Source: Fretibacter sp964410285
Lineage (GTDB): Bacteria > Pseudomonadota > Alphaproteobacteria > Caulobacterales > Maricaulaceae
Assembly (NCBI GenBank): GCA_964410285.1
Contig: CAYPFR010000001.1
Coordinates: 248,001-312,000, forward strand
Direction of reading: 5' to 3'
Length of the DNA: 64,000 nt
Shown here: piece by piece, positions 6,760 through 17,007 of the stretch
How the letters are laid out: every line of letters begins with the position of its first letter
How positions within the stretch are numbered: the stretch's first letter is position 1
Translations under genes and position numbers: made by a program
The notes under the pieces: model-generated
Databases searched by the model: none
What the model was told of the DNA's origin: nothing
The model's input: the letters and a program-made list of their open reading frames with translations, nothing else

Positions 6760-9611
6760 TAAGCTGCCTTTTTCGCGGCGCCAGCCTCCAGCACAGCGCG
6801 CAGCGCCTTGTGCACCGGTTTTTGCGCCTCTTTTTCACGCAGCTCGCCTTTGACGTAAAAGGCATCAATTGCTTTCTCGCCGACCACTTCGATATGGGCA
6901 GATAAAAGATCAAGCCCCAGATCATGCAGGCAATTGGCCAAATCAAACAAAAGCCCCGGGCGGTCACGGCCAACCACTTCTATCAATGTTACCCCCGGAC
7001 GCTTGATGTCAGGAAATTTGACAGAGGCACGCACAGGGATAGCGCCCGCGCGCTGCGAAGCCCGCGCGGGGCTGATGGTAAGTTGACGCGTTTTGCCAAG
7101 GGCAGCTTGGCGTGCCCTGCGCCGCAGCGTTGCAAGCGCGCTATCGTTTTTACGGCCAAAGGCATGGCCTTCGGTATTTTGCAGATAAAAGACATTCATG
7201 ACGCGCGCCGCTTTGACTGGCGTTTCATGTAGGGTTTCACCCGCGCCTTCGGGCTCGGGCGTGCCCCCCGTATGCAGCCGCGCGCCGACAATGGTGGCGC
7301 CCGTTGCCGAAATGGCTTTGGTGAGGTCGGCAAATAGTCCGGGACGGTCCCGCGTGGTCACCCATAGCTCTGTAATGTCGCGCGGCCGGTCCCGCCGCGT
7401 TTGCACGGCGTTATCCTCGCCAGCCTCAACCATATCATCAAAGAAACGCGCATGGCGCACGAGGGCGGCCATTGCAAAATTGAGCCAATAGCTTGTGCCA
7501 AGCTCATCCAAAACCCCCGAAATTCGCGCCGCATGGGTCAGCGGCAAGCGCTCCGCGAGTTGCTCTCGCGCGGCAAGTGCTTTGGCCGCGGGTTCGAGAT
7601 TTTCTTTACCCTCAAGGAACTGCGCTGTCGCGCCATGAAGCTCGCGCAACAACACGCCCTTCCAGTCATTCCATATGCCCGGCCCGACGGCGCGAATATC
7701 AACAACCGTCAAGACATAAAGCAGGTTAAGCCGGCTTTGTGACCCCATAAGGCGGCCGAAAACGGCGATGGTTTCGGGGTCTGAAATATCCCGCCTTTGG
7801 GCGGTTTCAGATAAATCAAGATGGCGGCGAATAAGCCAAGCGACTGTGTCGACCTCTTCTTGCGCGAGCCCAAGGCGCCGAGTCGCGCGCCGCCCAAGCT
7901 GCGCCCCCTCTACGCATTGATCGCCCTTACCCTTGCCCGTATCGTGCAAAAGGCACGCCATATAAACAATGCGCCGCTGGGATTCAGAAAAGGCCTGCGC
8001 CAGCTTTGTTGCCAGAGGATTTTCCGCCTGCAGTTCCCCGCTCAAAAGGTCATGAAAATAATTCACTAACCGCAAGGTGTGCTCATCGACGGTATAGGCA
8101 TGGTGCATATTAAATTGGGTGCGGGCGACAATACCGCCAAACTCCAAAAGATAACGTCCCAATACACCCGCATCATTCATCACCTTTAGCGTGGCATAAG
8201 GCGCTTTGGCGGTGAGCAAAATATCTTGGAAGATTTTGGAGATGTGGGGATTGCGCCGAAACTCCGTATCAATCAGGTTACGGCGAAAATCAATCGCGCC
8301 CAGGGCGTCAGGGTGAATGTCCAAATTGCGCTGTCCTGCCAATAAAAATAACTCCATAATCAAAGACGGGTCTTCGCGAATTTGCATATCATCTGCAAAA
8401 TTCAGCCGTCCATGGTCAAGAAAAAACCGCTCATCTTTTAGCTTGCGGCGGGAGCGGGGTAAAAAGCGGTCCAGCCCCGCGGGCAGGCGTATGGCATTAT
8501 CGGCCTCTAACTTCGCGCAGGCAATACGGGTAAGCGCGCCGACCTCACGCGCATTGGTGAAATACTCGCGCATGAATTTTTCCACCGCATCTTCAATATT
8601 GCCGCCAGCATGGCCCATTTTGCGTGCAAGCACGGTTTGCCGATCAAAACTAAGCGCCTCTGTTGCGCGCCCTGCGGTTAGGTGCAAATGAATACGCGCC
8701 CGCCAAAGAAAGTCCGCCGCCCGCGCCATGCGCGTGGCGGCTTTCTCGTCAAATAATCCCATTGATACATATTCGACCGTGCGCTGTGGATCCTTTAGGC
8801 CCCGCTCCGTGTCTATATAGCTGGCGATCCAATAAAGCGCATGAAGATCACGCAGCCCACCTTTGCCCTCTTTAATATTGGGCTCGATCACATAGCGGGA
8901 ATTTCCTTCCCGTTCATGGCGCAAGTCTCGTTCGGCAAGTTTATCCGCAATATATTTACGGCCCTTGGAGCCTTGAACCGATTTGCGAAATTTGGTGAAT
9001 AACTCGCCCGCCAAATCATTGTCCCCCGCCAGATAGCGTAGATCAAGCAAGGACGTCAGGATTGTTTGGTCTTCTTTGGCAAGGATGAGGCATTGCTCAG
9101 ATGTTCGCGTAGAGTGCCCGACCTTTAGTCCAAGATCCCAAAGCATATAAAGAATAAATTCTGTCGCCGACTCGGTGAAAGCGGAGCCCTTTTTGTCCGA
9201 GAGTAAAAATAAAAGATCAAGATCGGAAAACGGCGCCATTTCTCCGCGGCCAAATCCGCCAACAGCGCAGATCGCCATGCGCTCAGCCTTGGTGGGGTTG
9301 GGCGCGCGGACCACATGATAAACCGTATAATCATAAAGCGCAGTCAAAATTTCTTCGTGAAGGGCGCAAAGTAACCGCGCCATCTCAAGCCCGCTTAGCC
9401 GCCCGTGTTCAAATTTTTCAACCGCCATGGCTTTGGCAGTATCTAAATGCTCGCGCAGGCAGGCGAGCACCAAGCCGCGCTCGCCATTTTGGGTTTGCGC
9501 AATCTCTGTTAATTGCAGGCGCAAAGCCTCTCCGTCTATGCCGCTCTCCCGAGCTGTGCGCGCCGGGATCGTAATTTTGGATTTGGCAGCGCCGCGCCTA
9601 AAAATCGCCAT
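6759..9611 (-). CDS. glnD: Bifunctional PII uridylyltransferase/uridylyl-removing enzyme GlnD
   Basis: GlnD senses glutamine and modifies or demodifies PII signalling proteins, controlling nitrogen assimilation. The 950-residue protein has the nucleotidyltransferase core with GGFGR at 118-122 and DLD at 130-132. A helical GlnE/GlnD-type region follows. The HD phosphohydrolase domain has His in DEHTLRLV and the HD pair in CLLHDTGKG. Two C-terminal ACT domains are visible (one around TTRDRPGLFADL, one around VGRDRPGLLFDL). It overlaps mutS upstream and murJ downstream by one base each (TAATG), indicating a tightly coupled operon. All domains of the family are present. Confidence 0.96.
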   Translation of the reverse strand: MAIFRRGAAKSKITIPARTARESGIDGEALRLQLTEIAQTQNGERGLVLACLREHLDTAKAMAVEKFEHGRLSGLEMARLLCALHEEILTALYDYTVYHVVRAPNPTKAERMAICAVGGFGRGEMAPFSDLDLLFLLSDKKGSAFTESATEFILYMLWDLGLKVGHSTRTSEQCLILAKEDQTILTSLLDLRYLAGDNDLAGELFTKFRKSVQGSKGRKYIADKLAERDLRHEREGNSRYVIEPNIKEGKGGLRDLHALYWIASYIDTERGLKDPQRTVEYVSMGLFDEKAATRMARAADFLWRARIHLHLTAGRATEALSFDRQTVLARKMGHAGGNIEDAVEKFMREYFTNAREVGALTRIACAKLEADNAIRLPAGLDRFLPRSRRKLKDERFFLDHGRLNFADDMQIREDPSLIMELFLLAGQRNLDIHPDALGAIDFRRNLIDTEFRRNPHISKIFQDILLTAKAPYATLKVMNDAGVLGRYLLEFGGIVARTQFNMHHAYTVDEHTLRLVNYFHDLLSGELQAENPLATKLAQAFSESQRRIVYMACLLHDTGKGKGDQCVEGAQLGRRATRRLGLAQEEVDTVAWLIRRHLDLSETAQRRDISDPETIAVFGRLMGSQSRLNLLYVLTVVDIRAVGPGIWNDWKGVLLRELHGATAQFLEGKENLEPAAKALAAREQLAERLPLTHAARISGVLDELGTSYWLNFAMAALVRHARFFDDMVEAGEDNAVQTRRDRPRDITELWVTTRDRPGLFADLTKAISATGATIVGARLHTGGTPEPEGAGETLHETPVKAARVMNVFYLQNTEGHAFGRKNDSALATLRRRARQAALGKTRQLTISPARASQRAGAIPVRASVKFPDIKRPGVTLIEVVGRDRPGLLFDLANCLHDLGLDLLSAHIEVVGEKAIDAFYVKGELREKEAQKPVHKALRAVLEAGAAKKAA

Positions 9612-12388
9612 TAGCCCGCCTCCGATTTGGTTTTCAATTCATAGAGCAGGTCAAGCGCGGCGCGCGGGGAGAGGCTGTCAACATCAAGCTGAGCCAGCGC
9701 GGTTTCAACGGCAGACGGCGCGCGGAGCGGGGCAGGGCGAGGCGCAGAGAATAGGGGCAGTGCTCCCAAGCGGTCAGGGGTTCTATCATGCTCTGCCTCC
9801 AGTGTTTCCAACACAGCCCGCGCGCGCTCTACGGCCGCGGGGGGCAAGCCTGCTAACTTCGCGACCTGTACGCCGTAGGATTTATCCGCAGGTCCGGGGC
9901 GAAGGTCATGCAAAAACACCAGATCACCTTCCCATTCTTTGGCTCTAAGGCTGGCGTTGCTCGCGGCGGGTAGAGTTTCGACAAGGTCGGTAAGTTCATG
10001 ATAATGGGTCGCAAAAAGTGCGCGGCATTTGTTGACCGTATGCAGGTGTTCGGTCGTCGCCCATGCAATGGACAGGCCATCGAATGTGGCCGTGCCGCGT
10101 CCGATCTCGTCGAGGATAACAAAGCTCTTTTCCGTGGCCTGATTAAGAATAGCTGCCGTTTCAATCATCTCGGTCATAAATGTCGAACGTCCTTTGGATA
10201 AATCATCGGAGGCGCCAACGCGGGAGAACACGCCGTCGGCGATGCCGACATGGGCTTTATCTGCCGGCACAAAACTCCCGGCCTGTGCGAGGATAAATAT
10301 CAAAGCATTCTGTCGAAGGTAAGTTGACTTTCCGGCCATATTGGGGCCGGTAATCAGCGTCAGGCGCGGGGCTACCGTTTTTGTTTTATCTGCCGCCGCG
10401 AGCGTGCAATCATTTGGCGTAAAGCCAGCGCTGCCTGTTTTCTTGAGGGCAGCAATGACAACGGGATGCCTTCCGCCCTTAATGTTGAAAATCTGGCTAT
10501 TGTCCACGGCAGGGCGGACAGCGCCAAAGTCTTCGGCCCATTGCGCTAGCGCTGATTGCACATCTAAGACGGCAAAGCCATGGGCAGCCGCCCGCACCTC
10601 TTCTGCGCAACCGGCCAGACGGGCTGTGAATTCAGCAAATATTTCCGCCTCTAGTGCAAGCGCTTTATCGCCCGCGCCGGAAATTTTTGCGTCCAGCTCC
10701 GCGAGCTCGGTTGTGGTGAAGCGCACGCCGCTCACGAGGGTCTGGCGGTGAATAAAAGGGCTGTCCTCTCTCGCGGTCAACATGGCATCGCCATATTTGG
10801 GCGTGACCTCAATATAATATCCCAGCACATTATTGTGCTTTATTTTCAGGGTCGGCACGCCCGATAGCTTGGCGTAACTCGCCTGTAATCCTGCGACAAT
10901 GCGGCGACTATCATCACGCAGACGCAAAAGTTCGTCCAGCCCGGCGTGCCAGCCCGAAGCAATAAACCCGCCGTCGCGCGCATTCATCGGGACATCGTCT
11001 TTAAAGGCTTTGGCGATGTCGCGGGTCAGGGCGGCAAGCGGGGCTTTATCGCTTAGGCTAAGTGCCTGCACGGCCCTTGCCGTATTTTCTGGCAGCGCAA
11101 GATTGGGCTGCTGCGCAAGGGCGGCATTCAAGGTTTCACCTTTCGCAAGGCCTTGGCCAATAACTTTAAGGTCACGCGGACCGCCGCGCCCGAGCACAAG
11201 TCGGCTGACGGCGCGGGCCATATCGCCGGTAGCTTTTAAGTGTTTACGTAGCTCTGCGCGCAAGGTTGCAGCGCCGCAAAAAAATGCCACCGCGTCCAGC
11301 CGGTCATTGATTTTCGCCGTATCGATGAGCGGCCGCGCCACATGATCAGACAGGAGCCGCGCACCCGGACCTGTGACAGTTCGGTCAATCACCGATAGAA
11401 GGCTGCCCTGCCGCTTGCCTTGCTGCGTGCGGCTAATCTCCAGACTCGCACGCGTGACAGGGTCGATCGCCATAAAGCCGCTAGCCTCGCGGCGGCTGGG
11501 CGGGGAGAGCTGTACCGGCGCGCCAGCCTGGGTCAATTCAAGATAATCCAGCAGTGCGCCTGCTGCCGAAATCTCGGCTTTGCTAAAGGCACCAAAGCCG
11601 TCGAGGCTGCCGACCGCAAAACGCGCCTTAAGTCGGCGCTCGCCTGCGCGGGCGTCAAACTTTGATCCGGCCACGGGGGTAAGCGCGGCGTCCCCGATCG
11701 GAAGCTGCTCCAATACTGCGGGCGTCTGGTAAAGGGCTTCGGGCAGAACAATTTCGCGCGGGGCAAGAGCAGCAATTTCGCTCCCGAGCCGGCCTTCGCT
11801 GACGTCGCACACCGAAAAACTGCCCACTGAAATATCGGCCCAAGCAAGTGCCATATCTCCGGCGGTTGTTTTGCTCAGCGCAAGGATGAAATTGGACCCG
11901 CGGGCCTCTAAAAGACTGTCTTCGGTCAGCGTCCCGGGGGTGACAAGACGCACGATTTCGCGCCGCACCACGGACTTACTGCCGCGTTTCTTGGCCTCTG
12001 CTGGACTTTCGGTTTGTTCGCAAACGGCAACGCGAAAGCCTTTCTTTATGAGGCGCTGAAGATAAGTTTCTGCGCTATGGACGGGAACGCCGCACATGGG
12101 AATATCTTGCCCCTCATGTTTACCGCGCTTTGTGAGCGCAATATCAAGGGCGGCCGCCGCGCGAACGGCATCGTCAAAAAATAGCTCATAGAAATCACCC
12201 ATACGGTAAAACAAAAGCGCCTCTTTGCCGCACTGTGCCTTAATGCCCAGAAATTGGGCCATCATGGGGGTGACTTTGCTGGCGCCTTTTGGCGCGGCCT
12301 TTTGGACGTGTTTAGGCGCCTGTTTTTGCGCCTGATTTGGCAGTGCGTCCAAAGTCGATTTTGGCGCGCTATGTGCGGGTGTCGTCAT
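9611..12388 (-). CDS. mutS: DNA mismatch repair protein MutS
   Basis: This 925-residue mismatch-recognition ATPase has the N-terminal mismatch-binding domain (GDFYELFFDDA), the connector and lever regions, Walker A GPNMAGKST at 681-689 and Walker B DEIGRGT at 760-766. A C-terminal tail follows. The annotated start adds about 41 residues rich in Ala, Lys and Pro before MMAQFLGIK. No clear ribosome binding site precedes it, so an internal Met at residue 42 or 43 is a possible alternative start. The stop overlaps the glnD start by one base. Confidence 0.96.
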   Translation of the reverse strand: MTTPAHSAPKSTLDALPNQAQKQAPKHVQKAAPKGASKVTPMMAQFLGIKAQCGKEALLFYRMGDFYELFFDDAVRAAAALDIALTKRGKHEGQDIPMCGVPVHSAETYLQRLIKKGFRVAVCEQTESPAEAKKRGSKSVVRREIVRLVTPGTLTEDSLLEARGSNFILALSKTTAGDMALAWADISVGSFSVCDVSEGRLGSEIAALAPREIVLPEALYQTPAVLEQLPIGDAALTPVAGSKFDARAGERRLKARFAVGSLDGFGAFSKAEISAAGALLDYLELTQAGAPVQLSPPSRREASGFMAIDPVTRASLEISRTQQGKRQGSLLSVIDRTVTGPGARLLSDHVARPLIDTAKINDRLDAVAFFCGAATLRAELRKHLKATGDMARAVSRLVLGRGGPRDLKVIGQGLAKGETLNAALAQQPNLALPENTARAVQALSLSDKAPLAALTRDIAKAFKDDVPMNARDGGFIASGWHAGLDELLRLRDDSRRIVAGLQASYAKLSGVPTLKIKHNNVLGYYIEVTPKYGDAMLTAREDSPFIHRQTLVSGVRFTTTELAELDAKISGAGDKALALEAEIFAEFTARLAGCAEEVRAAAHGFAVLDVQSALAQWAEDFGAVRPAVDNSQIFNIKGGRHPVVIAALKKTGSAGFTPNDCTLAAADKTKTVAPRLTLITGPNMAGKSTYLRQNALIFILAQAGSFVPADKAHVGIADGVFSRVGASDDLSKGRSTFMTEMIETAAILNQATEKSFVILDEIGRGTATFDGLSIAWATTEHLHTVNKCRALFATHYHELTDLVETLPAASNASLRAKEWEGDLVFLHDLRPGPADKSYGVQVAKLAGLPPAAVERARAVLETLEAEHDRTPDRLGALPLFSAPRPAPLRAPSAVETALAQLDVDSLSPRAALDLLYELKTKSEAG

Positions 12389-12467
12389 AGCCTATGATTA
12401 GGCCAAGGCGCGCAGAGATAGCAAGGATTTTGGCGCGCGCGCAAAGCTTTCTTTGGGGCGGCCGCGC

Positions 12468-14525
12468 CTAACGCAAAGGGCAGCTACGCTTGATTTTTCC
12501 GCTAGGCAGAACTGACAGCGGGGGATTGGCACGGCCAAAGCCGATTTGCATCTCCCCGCCCGCGGCTATGTTGATTTTCTCTGGCAAGGCCGGAAGAACG
12601 GCGCGCTTGGTTATCTCAAATTCTTGCGCGCTTTTCTGGCGTACCCGAAACAGCCCAACATCCGCGCCCGTCAGGCTTTGCGCGAGCACCCAGAAACTCT
12701 CTGCGGTCTGCCCCAGCGGCACGTTGCGCGCCGGATGCACAGCGATGACGGAATGCGGGGCAAGCCCATTTTTTGTGAAAATTTCAGGGGCTTGGCTGCC
12801 GTCATTTTGATGCGCGACTAGCCCGCCGTCCCTCGGTCGGCTATACCCCGCAATCCACCCTGCGCGATGGCGCGCCGCGGAGGTAAGATAGGCGCGTTCA
12901 GATAATTCTCCATTTGCAAGCATAGCTGCGCCGTAAAACGGCATTGGCTTTGCCAGCGCGCGCATGTCGCCTGCTTGAATTTGGCAATAAGCTGCGGGGG
13001 CCTCTGCTTGCGCGGCGCTGTCACCCAATTTTGCCTGCGCGGCGAGAACGGCCGCGCGCGGGGTCTTAGTCACGATTGCATCTTGTCCAATCTGCGCCGC
13101 CCCGCGCACGAGGCTGATCGGGTGGGCCGCAGCGTCACTCAGCGCGCGCGGCAGATCGGCGGCGATTGGTGACTGCGCAGCCCCGCCCAAGAGGCCCGCT
13201 ATCAACAGCCTATAATCCTGCGTGCTTCTGCGTGCCCGCGCGGTGATAGCTCTCGCGAGCGCCCCGTCAAGCGCGCCGGCAACTTCTGTACTGGCAATGC
13301 GGGAGACGGGATGCACAGCGGCCGCGTCCAATTTTGCGAGCCACCGTTCTGGGGGATGACCCCCCGCGCCGACTTTGTCTTGCTGGCTAAAAACAAGCGC
13401 GGCTGTGAGGTAGGATTCGGGAATGATTTTGCCTTTGAGCGCGCTAAGGCCGGCGGCATAATGCGGAAAAATCTCATTGGCTTTCATGTCTTTTGCGATC
13501 CCTTTTGGCGAAAAGGCATCAAGACCAAAGCTGCGCATCAGCGCGTCAAATCCCGCCAGCCGTCCCATAGCGCTCATTTGCGGGTCTTTCATAAGGTCAC
13601 GGGCAAAACTCATATAAAACCCGTCGCTACGAAGTGGGTGGCGAGCAGTCAAAAGCGAGGCGAGGCCCAACGCGGCGGCCGCCTCGTTTTGCTTCAAATT
13701 ATAAAGCGTGCCGACCAAAGCCTTAAAGGCGGTTTCCGGATCCCTTGCGTAAAGGGCGGAATAGGCCGCCGTCACTGTCGGGGCGTCGCCGGAGCGCAGC
13801 GCCGCCGTAAGCCCCGGGCTTGATCTCTCGCCGTCATATAGGGCAAGCAAAGCGATGAGCGCCGGCTCTGGATTATCCTGAATTGCGCGTGAGAGCGGAG
13901 CGAAATCTACGTCGGCCATCGGAAAATCAAGCTTTTGGGATACCGCCATATTGATAATTTGACGGGCGCGGCGCGTGATTTCGGGATTTTTGCTGCCAAG
14001 GGTTTGCACGGCGGCGCTTCGGGCGAGGGGGCTAAGGTTTTGAATGAGGATTCGGGCGGCAAAGCGCGGTTCAAATGGCGTGGTTTCAAGCCGCTTCCAT
14101 AAATCCGCAGCGCGCCTCTGATCTGCGGGGGTCAAAATGGACGCGCTGCGCGAGAGCATATCAAGCGCGCGGTTGCCCATCTGTGCGCGGGTGCGGGCCT
14201 CTTTGCCGCTGCCCTTTACCTCGCCCCGTTCCACATATGTCCAAAGCTTGTCGCGGCCTTTTTGGCCATAGCGATCAAAACTACGGGCCAGCAAGGCATA
14301 GTCAAATTCATCTGCGCCGTGGCGCTCGAGAATATCTAGGCACTGGCTAAGCGATTTACAAACGCGGTAGTTATCCGCGGCGGCGGGGGGCTGCAGGCGA
14401 ATATCTGGGGCGGAGAGTCCAGATGCGCTGTGGGCCGGCAGGACGCATAGAGAAGCGCAGAGCCCTGCCCGCAAAATCCGAGAAGGGCCTTGGGTGCGCC
14501 CGGATAAAGTTCCCCCAAATTCCAT
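12468..14525 (-). CDS. Large exported protein of unknown function, helical-repeat-like
   Basis: I do not recognise this 685-residue protein. The N-terminus has basic residues, then a hydrophobic run (LRAGLCASLCVLPAHSASG) that looks like a Sec signal with cleavage near residue 36. The middle (about 100-480) is Ala- and Leu-rich with repeated helix pairs that resemble HEAT or TPR-like solenoids, for example around RFAARILIQNLSPLARSAAV. The last 150 residues look beta-rich. Cysteines are few: two near residues 55-63 and two in the C-terminal part, which could form disulfides. It lies 79 bases upstream of mutS on the same strand and after the terminator of the peptidase gene. Function is not inferable. 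Confidence 0.6.
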   Translation of the reverse strand: MEFGGTLSGRTQGPSRILRAGLCASLCVLPAHSASGLSAPDIRLQPPAAADNYRVCKSLSQCLDILERHGADEFDYALLARSFDRYGQKGRDKLWTYVERGEVKGSGKEARTRAQMGNRALDMLSRSASILTPADQRRAADLWKRLETTPFEPRFAARILIQNLSPLARSAAVQTLGSKNPEITRRARQIINMAVSQKLDFPMADVDFAPLSRAIQDNPEPALIALLALYDGERSSPGLTAALRSGDAPTVTAAYSALYARDPETAFKALVGTLYNLKQNEAAAALGLASLLTARHPLRSDGFYMSFARDLMKDPQMSAMGRLAGFDALMRSFGLDAFSPKGIAKDMKANEIFPHYAAGLSALKGKIIPESYLTAALVFSQQDKVGAGGHPPERWLAKLDAAAVHPVSRIASTEVAGALDGALARAITARARRSTQDYRLLIAGLLGGAAQSPIAADLPRALSDAAAHPISLVRGAAQIGQDAIVTKTPRAAVLAAQAKLGDSAAQAEAPAAYCQIQAGDMRALAKPMPFYGAAMLANGELSERAYLTSAARHRAGWIAGYSRPRDGGLVAHQNDGSQAPEIFTKNGLAPHSVIAVHPARNVPLGQTAESFWVLAQSLTGADVGLFRVRQKSAQEFEITKRAVLPALPEKINIAAGGEMQIGFGRANPPLSVLPSGKIKRSCPLR

Positions 14526-14570
14526 GATTGGCGCTTACAGGGCAAGGCCGAATTGAGCAAGTTCGTAAGG

Positions 14571-14605
14571 CGCAAAAAGCGAAAATCTTATGTAATTTCG
14601 CTTTT
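14571..14605 (-). terminator. Rho-independent terminator after the prolyl oligopeptidase gene
   Basis: A perfect 10-bp inverted repeat (AAAAGCGAAA at 14575-14584 and TTTCGCTTTT at 14596-14605) with an 11-base loop is followed on the minus strand by a run of T. It lies 24 bases beyond the stop at 14629. Confidence 0.65.
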
Positions 14606-14628
14606 ATTAGGCGCGAGAATCGCGGTGT

Positions 14629-16860
14629 TTAGCTGCCGTCTTTGAGTTTTTGCATCAAATAGGTGTGCTGCAAGGCCAGACGTTTCGCGGTTTCCTTAAG
14701 ATTGGCTGCTGCGCTATGGCCGCCGTCGATATTCTCATAGTAAAGGAAATCATGGCCTTGATCTTCCATACGCTTGGCCGCTTTACGGGCATGGCCGGGA
14801 TGGACGCGATCATCTTTGGTCGAGGTGATGAAGAAAACCTCCGGATAATCGGCCTTAGGATCAATATTGTGATAAGGTGAGATCTTGCGCAGAAACGCGC
14901 CCTCAACCGCATCTTCTGGATTGCCATATTCGCCCATCCATGACGCGCCCGCCAGTAACGTATGATAACGCATCATATCAAGCAGCGGCACGGCGCAAAT
15001 CACGGCATTAAACAGATCAGGGCGCTGGGTAAACATGACGCCCATCAAAAGGCCGCCATTTGATCCGCCCTCAATACCAAGATGTTTCGGGCTGGTGATT
15101 TTTTTATCAATCAGGTCTTCAGCCACGGAGATAAAATCATCATAGATTTTCTGGCGCTCGGTTTTCAGTCCTGCCTGATGCCATTTCGGGCCGTATTCCC
15201 CGCCGCCGCGAATATTGGCGAGCACATAAACCCCGCCATTTTCCAACCAGAGCTTGCCGCGGGTGGCGCTATAGCTGGGGTTAAGCGAGATTTTAAACCC
15301 GCCATAACCATAGAGCAACGTCGGGTTGCTGCCGTCCATCTTCAGGCCCTTTTTGCGCACGACGAAATAGGGAACTTTGGTGCCGTCCGTACTTTCAGAG
15401 AAAAACTGCTCGGCGGTCATGGAGCTGGCGTCAAACCAAGTTGGCAAAGACTTGGCCGGCGCTTTTTCGCCCGTTGCGGTATTATAGGTCCAAAGCGTAT
15501 CAGGGGTCAGAAAGCTTTCTGAACTGATGAAGGCGACATCCTCTTTATCATTGGTCGCCCCGATTGACACCGTCCCATTTGCCGGGAAATCAAGTTTGTC
15601 TGACGTCCATTTGCCGTCTTGGTAATCAAACGCATAGGCCGCGCTGGTGACGTCTTTGGAGATTGACAATAATAATTTGCTTTTTGTCCCGCCCACGCCG
15701 TTTAGCGAGGATTTTGCATCAGGGCTAAAGACAAGATTGATTGTCTCGATTGCGCCGTCTTTCATGAAGTCATGAATATCAAAGCTCACGAGATCGCCTG
15801 TTTTGAACCCGCGCCAGTCTTCATTGATCTGCAAAAGCACCTGATCTTTGAAGGCGCCGTACATATTCACCTTTTGCGGAATCGGGAGAGAGATCGGCGA
15901 TTGTAACGCGCCGTCTTTTTGCGGTATCCAATCATAGCGCGAGTCATAAAAGGTCATGGAGCGCGCATTCATAATCTCGCGGCTACCATCGGCCAATTCG
16001 AATGTGCCGGCCCAATAGCCGACGTCGGTTTTCTCGCTTCGGCCGATCTCAACGGCGGAGGACAGGGGCGTCCCGCGTTTCCAAAGCTTGGCCACAATAG
16101 GATAGCCGCTATCGGACATTGTGCCTTCGCCAAAATCGACACTGAGGACAACATGATCCTTATCGAGCCATGACACCGTGCCTTTGGATTCCTCAGTAAC
16201 AAAACCGTCTTTGACGAAGGTTTTGGTGCGCGTATTAAATTCACGCCGCACAACCGCGTCCTTGCCGCCATCCGAGAGATTGACAATGCAAAGCTCATAA
16301 TCGGGCGACAGGCAGCTATTGCCCTTATAAACCCAGTTCTTACCCTCATCTTTGGCAAGCGTGTCAAAATCCAGCACAGTTTCCCACTTCGGACTATCGC
16401 CCAGATAGCTCTCTAGCGTTGATTTGCGCCAGATCCCGCGCACATGTGTTTCGTCCTGCCAGAAATTATGTACTTCGCCGCCGCGGTAACTGACATAGGG
16501 AATCTTGTCTTTTGAGTTCAATATTTCGAGGGCGTCTGCCTGCATTTTGGCAAAACGTGGGTCCGCCATCAGCCGATCAAGTGAGCGAGTATTCCAGACT
16601 TTCACTTGGCCGAGGGCTTTGTCGCCTAAAACCTCTTCCAAATAAAGGTGATCTTCGTCCATCTGGCCGGGCTGTGTGTAGTCAAGTCTTTTATAGTTCG
16701 TTTTTGTCATGGTTTTTGTTTCGGTTTTGTCTGTGCTTGGCGGAGCTGTTTCCGAGCAACCACTGAGGACGGCGGCGCTCAGGCAAAGGGCCGCGCTCAG
16801 GGCTACCCTTGAGAGTATTGAAGATTTGAAAATATGCTTGATAAAAATGTTCTTAGTCAT
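14629..16860 (-). CDS. Prolyl oligopeptidase-family serine peptidase (S9A), lipoprotein
   Basis: This 743-residue protein combines a seven-bladed propeller-like N-terminal region with an alpha/beta-hydrolase C-terminal domain. The nucleophile motif is GGSNGG. The Asp is in the TKDDRVHPGHA segment and the His in DGGHSA. This is the S9A layout, cleaving short peptides after proline. The N-terminus MTKNIFIKHIFKSS leads to a hydrophobic run and lipobox LSGC, so it is probably membrane-anchored. I moved the start to the Met at 16860 because AGGTGG lies 5-6 bases upstream and the signal peptide then has normal length. The frame is open for 17 more codons upstream. It is divergent from the AbgT-type transporter. 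Confidence 0.9.
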   Translation of the reverse strand: MTKNIFIKHIFKSSILSRVALSAALCLSAAVLSGCSETAPPSTDKTETKTMTKTNYKRLDYTQPGQMDEDHLYLEEVLGDKALGQVKVWNTRSLDRLMADPRFAKMQADALEILNSKDKIPYVSYRGGEVHNFWQDETHVRGIWRKSTLESYLGDSPKWETVLDFDTLAKDEGKNWVYKGNSCLSPDYELCIVNLSDGGKDAVVRREFNTRTKTFVKDGFVTEESKGTVSWLDKDHVVLSVDFGEGTMSDSGYPIVAKLWKRGTPLSSAVEIGRSEKTDVGYWAGTFELADGSREIMNARSMTFYDSRYDWIPQKDGALQSPISLPIPQKVNMYGAFKDQVLLQINEDWRGFKTGDLVSFDIHDFMKDGAIETINLVFSPDAKSSLNGVGGTKSKLLLSISKDVTSAAYAFDYQDGKWTSDKLDFPANGTVSIGATNDKEDVAFISSESFLTPDTLWTYNTATGEKAPAKSLPTWFDASSMTAEQFFSESTDGTKVPYFVVRKKGLKMDGSNPTLLYGYGGFKISLNPSYSATRGKLWLENGGVYVLANIRGGGEYGPKWHQAGLKTERQKIYDDFISVAEDLIDKKITSPKHLGIEGGSNGGLLMGVMFTQRPDLFNAVICAVPLLDMMRYHTLLAGASWMGEYGNPEDAVEGAFLRKISPYHNIDPKADYPEVFFITSTKDDRVHPGHARKAAKRMEDQGHDFLYYENIDGGHSAAANLKETAKRLALQHTYLMQKLKDGS

Positions 16861-16948
16861 GTCATCCACCTTTGCTTGTCTTAGCTTAGAGCCGGGTAAA
16901 GCTCTATGCAAGAGAGCTGGCGTTGATTGCTATCGACAGCCAGCTGTT

Positions 16949-16982
16949 GACGGTTTATGCCTATAGACGGTTTATGCCTATA
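16949..16982. repeat. Perfect 17-bp tandem duplication in a divergent promoter region
   Basis: GACGGTTTATGCCTATA occurs twice back to back (16949-16965 and 16966-16982), between the divergent peptidase and AbgT-type genes, ending 14 bases before the ribosome binding site AAGGAG at 16997. Confidence 0.95.
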
Positions 16983-17007
16983 GAAAGCCTCATCCAAGGA
17001 GAGAAAA

